From Bedellia somnulentella (taxonomy: Eukaryota; Arthropoda; Insecta; Lepidoptera; Bedelliidae): a stretch of 64,000 nt of DNA. Under the pieces are notes generated by a model. It saw only the letters and a list, made by a program, of their open reading frames with translations. It was not told the DNA's origin and searched no databases. Positions 62,105 through 64,000 of the stretch are shown in pieces. Location of the stretch: the NCBI GenBank assembly GCA_963576735.1, contig OY755187.1, positions 558,001 through 622,000 on the forward strand, written 5' to 3'. The stretch's first letter is position 1. Each line of letters starts with the position of its first letter. The position numbers and the translations under genes were made by a program.

Positions 62105-63490
62105 CATAAAGCTACTACTTCTTTGCCTCCCCAGCCTAACGAAGTCTCGTCATCATCATATTGGAAATTATTAAACGAGTCTTCGCCGCAATATAAAAAG
62201 AAGTCGTATATAATTCCGGATGCTCCAGCTCTGACAATGTTTTTAAATCCCCACTTCTTAGGTTTGGCGGGATTATACTGCTTCTTTTTACCAGATTTAC
62301 GACCTTTGTATGGGATTGTCATCTCGTCAATGCTGAACCTCATTTCTTCCTTAACTTTTAAACAATTTCTCCTTATACCTGAACGTTACATGAACGTTCT
62401 TATTTTATAGTAACGGTCTGAGTTTTTATAGTCGTTATTGGCGAAATACAGAAAACGTCATATTTGTTTATATTTATTTATGGGCATGATATAAGCTATT
62501 AATTGACATCTAGAAGGAGCATCAATAAGGCCCATCCTCAACTCAATGGCTAAAAAAACCGCGAAAATTATCGATGCTGATATTAACCGATCGACCTTTT
62601 TGTTGCACTGAATATAAATTTGTTATCAACAATATACATACATAAATATACTCACGGCCATGAACCCCTAGAAGGGGTAGCCAGAGCTAAGGAATTAGAA
62701 ATTCCTCAGCCACTTTTGGAAATTGCGTGGGGAAAAGATGGTAAAATAAAGGTTGTTGGTGATGGGTCTCCAACCGGATCGCTCAAAAATCCCTTAAAAG
62801 CCCCAATACCGTTATTCGCCTCTTACGTACACCAACCGGACGAAATGGGGTACTGCTATTCTAAGCCGACACTACACAGCAACAATATCTTGCATAATTT
62901 TGAAAGAAAAAAGGTCGTAAAAATATTCTAGTGGTTCTTTTATTACTTGGTGCAAAAAAATATCTTCAGCAATAACAGCTTTGTGCTTAAATTCAGAATT
63001 CGTCCATTTGTAAATCACTGATGTATTCTTTGTGGAAAGCTTCTTAACACACTTAGGTGGAACAGATGATGCACCCTGTTCATTCCCAAGGTCTCGCTTT
63101 CTTTTTGTCCTAGTGTGAATGCTAGTTTGTTCTTTGGGGTGTTCAGGACTGTCGTTGGGTGATTTTTGTCTCGAATGGTTTTTGGACTGATCGTTATCTT
63201 GAATGGGTGATGGTATATCTATAGAGTTCAATGAAGGCGAATTTGAAAAGACTGGTGGTATATCAAAATTCCAGGATGACCACGAAGGTAAATCTGTGAT
63301 CACCTGTTCGGGTACATTTGGATTGTTGATATCTGCGGAGTTTTTAGCTAGTTTGCAATGAAGATTTTCAGTGTCTGGCTGGTTTTCGCAATCTGATAAA
63401 GAAATACTAATTCCTTTAAAATATGAGTCCAGGGAAGGTGCTATTGATGAATTGTCAGTATCTTCGAAATCGTCATAACTTGCAATCAGA
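62105..63490 (-). pseudogene. piggyBac-C transposase, N-terminal half, broken
   Basis: Minus strand from about 63490: acidic N-terminus (SYDDFEDTDNSSIAPSLDSY), a basic stretch (RTKRKRDLG), IYKWTNSEFKHKAVIAEDIF and LHQVIKEPLEYFYDLFSFKI. A 250-bp repeat interrupts at 62881-62632. Then VDRSVNISIDNFRGFFGH and, after stops, FSIDEMTIPYKGRKSGKKKQ (first catalytic Asp), NPAKPKKWGFKNIVRAG and SLGWGGKEVV up to 62105, where copy 3 of the repeat cuts it. The second and third Asp regions are missing. A TTTCAG acceptor near 63900 suggests an upstream exon interrupted at 63510-63795. Confidence 0.85.
62632..62881 (-). repeat. 250-bp dispersed repeat, copy 4
   Basis: Same family; inserted in the piggyBac-C transposase between EPLEYFYDLF-type sequence and the NISIDNFRGF part. 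Tail at its left (ATACATACATAAATATAC). Confidence 0.85.
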
Positions 63491-63509
63491 CTACGAAAAA
63501 TTTGAGTTG

Positions 63510-63795
63510 TAGCGGCGCGCTGTCAATACACAATGACGCGCACTACATAGAAACGCTGACAGTGCAAGAAGAATCATATTCCACAGCAACACGAAACCAA
63601 GTAATATACGTCACACGCGTCATCAAGACTCGCCATACAAATCGTACATCGCGCATCGCAATCGAAGTTTCTAAAACATTTACTATATATACAAGTTTCA
63701 ACTTAATACAGTTGGACCCCGGTTCCCAGGCATACCACCGCCTGGCGGAAGATCTTCCCTTTTCCTCCACAGAGTTTCATCAAACTCTTTCCGCA
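63510..63795 (+). mobile_element. LTR-like insertion in piggyBac-C (boundaries tentative)
   Basis: Starts near TGTAGCGGCGCGCTGTC and ends near ACTCTTTCCGCAGAA. It holds CATTTACTATATATAC and AATACAGTTGGACCCC, like a promoter and start in an LTR. Coding sequence of the piggyBac type lies on both sides (DYSSAEE-like to the right, ASYDDFEDTD to the left). GAGT occurs at both flanks, a possible 4-bp duplication. No second LTR is present. Confidence 0.45.
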
Positions 63796-63900
63796 GAAGA
63801 GTAATCGCTAACATCTGATCTTCCATCTATTGGTGGTATTAATGAAAATATCTTTTTGTTCTTAGCGATAGTTTGATCGAGATCTCTGAAATAAAACAGA
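63796..63900 (-). pseudogene. piggyBac-C N-terminal exon piece
   Basis: Minus strand from a TTTCAG acceptor near 63893: DLDQTIAKNKKIFSLIPPID and GRSDVSDYSS, an acidic piggyBac-type N-terminus. It continues at 63490 after the LTR-like insert. Confidence 0.5.
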
Positions 63901-64000
63901 AAAAAAACATGCACCACACCAAACAAGCAAACAGAAAATAAAAAGAAACAGAAAAAAAGGCCAAGAAACCCATTTCGATATGTGAAAAGTAATAAGCATG

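Noticed and set aside
63543..63804. Frames on both strands in the LTR-like insert
   Set aside because: They have no family match and lie in a non-coding insert that interrupts piggyBac-C.

Overview
The window looks like a piece of an insect chromosome, most likely lepidopteran, made almost wholly of nested and broken transposable elements. The evidence is AT-rich sequence, eukaryotic splice signals, tRNA-derived SINEs, dispersed repeats ending in TATAATATTAGTAGGATT-like sequence that I know from Lepidoptera, and the mix of BEL/Pao, Ty3/gypsy (CsRn1-like), piggyBac, mariner, Harbinger-type MITE and non-LTR families. One 200-N assembly gap lies at 22229-22428. The only host-like gene is a spliced DUF4806-type gene (about 19830-21743, minus strand). 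A 51-codon OTU-like start exon (24233-24388) is a second, weaker candidate.

Layout. 1-1100: broken gag-like ORF and a SINE tail. 1565-5823: I-clade-like non-LTR element whose 5' part is inverted, cut by a 931-bp Harbinger-type MITE and then by a hAT remnant (to about 7030). 7400-9326: Copia reverse transcriptase, a Penelope-like tail and an inverted Copia scrap. 9327-14210 and 37116-38520: the two halves of a CsRn1-like gypsy element (Gypsy-A, minus strand). Inside or between them lie a 666-bp insertion, a non-LTR insertion with clear target duplication, a complete piggyBac element (14750-18146, TTAA on both sides) that carries three further insertions, an inverted SINE pair, more MITEs, the DUF4806 gene, and a BEL-in-BEL nest (24393-33915) whose inner copy has indistinguishable 237-bp LTRs and a GCGAT target duplication. 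A DUF4371/ZMYM1-like hAT transposase (33916-36005) abuts the outer BEL LTR.

39109-53205 is a tandem duplication of a mosaic unit: uncharacterised DFSEN-type protein, AP-endonuclease-like gene with probable introns, BEL RT scrap, Gypsy-C LTR, minisatellite and Gypsy-C integrase tail. The second unit was later split by a near-complete gypsy element (Gypsy-B, 46628-52745, LTRs indistinguishable, GTAT target duplication). 53711-58260 is a further nest: Gypsy-C LTR in BEL-C, which also holds a mariner, which holds a piggyBac with a spliced transposase gene. 58370-63900 has four copies of one 250-bp repeat, a tRNA-SINE, a PHD-type non-LTR element, the end of another gypsy element and a third piggyBac.

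The genes do not form one pathway. They are independent mobile elements, and the boundaries and target duplications give a readable order of insertion. The points most worth following are a small putatively myristoylated membrane ORF at the 3' end of Gypsy-A, a 74-bp tandem repeat with three stem-loops per unit in the BEL-B leader, the tandem mosaic duplication, and the young BEL-A copy that has identical LTRs but interrupted reading frames.
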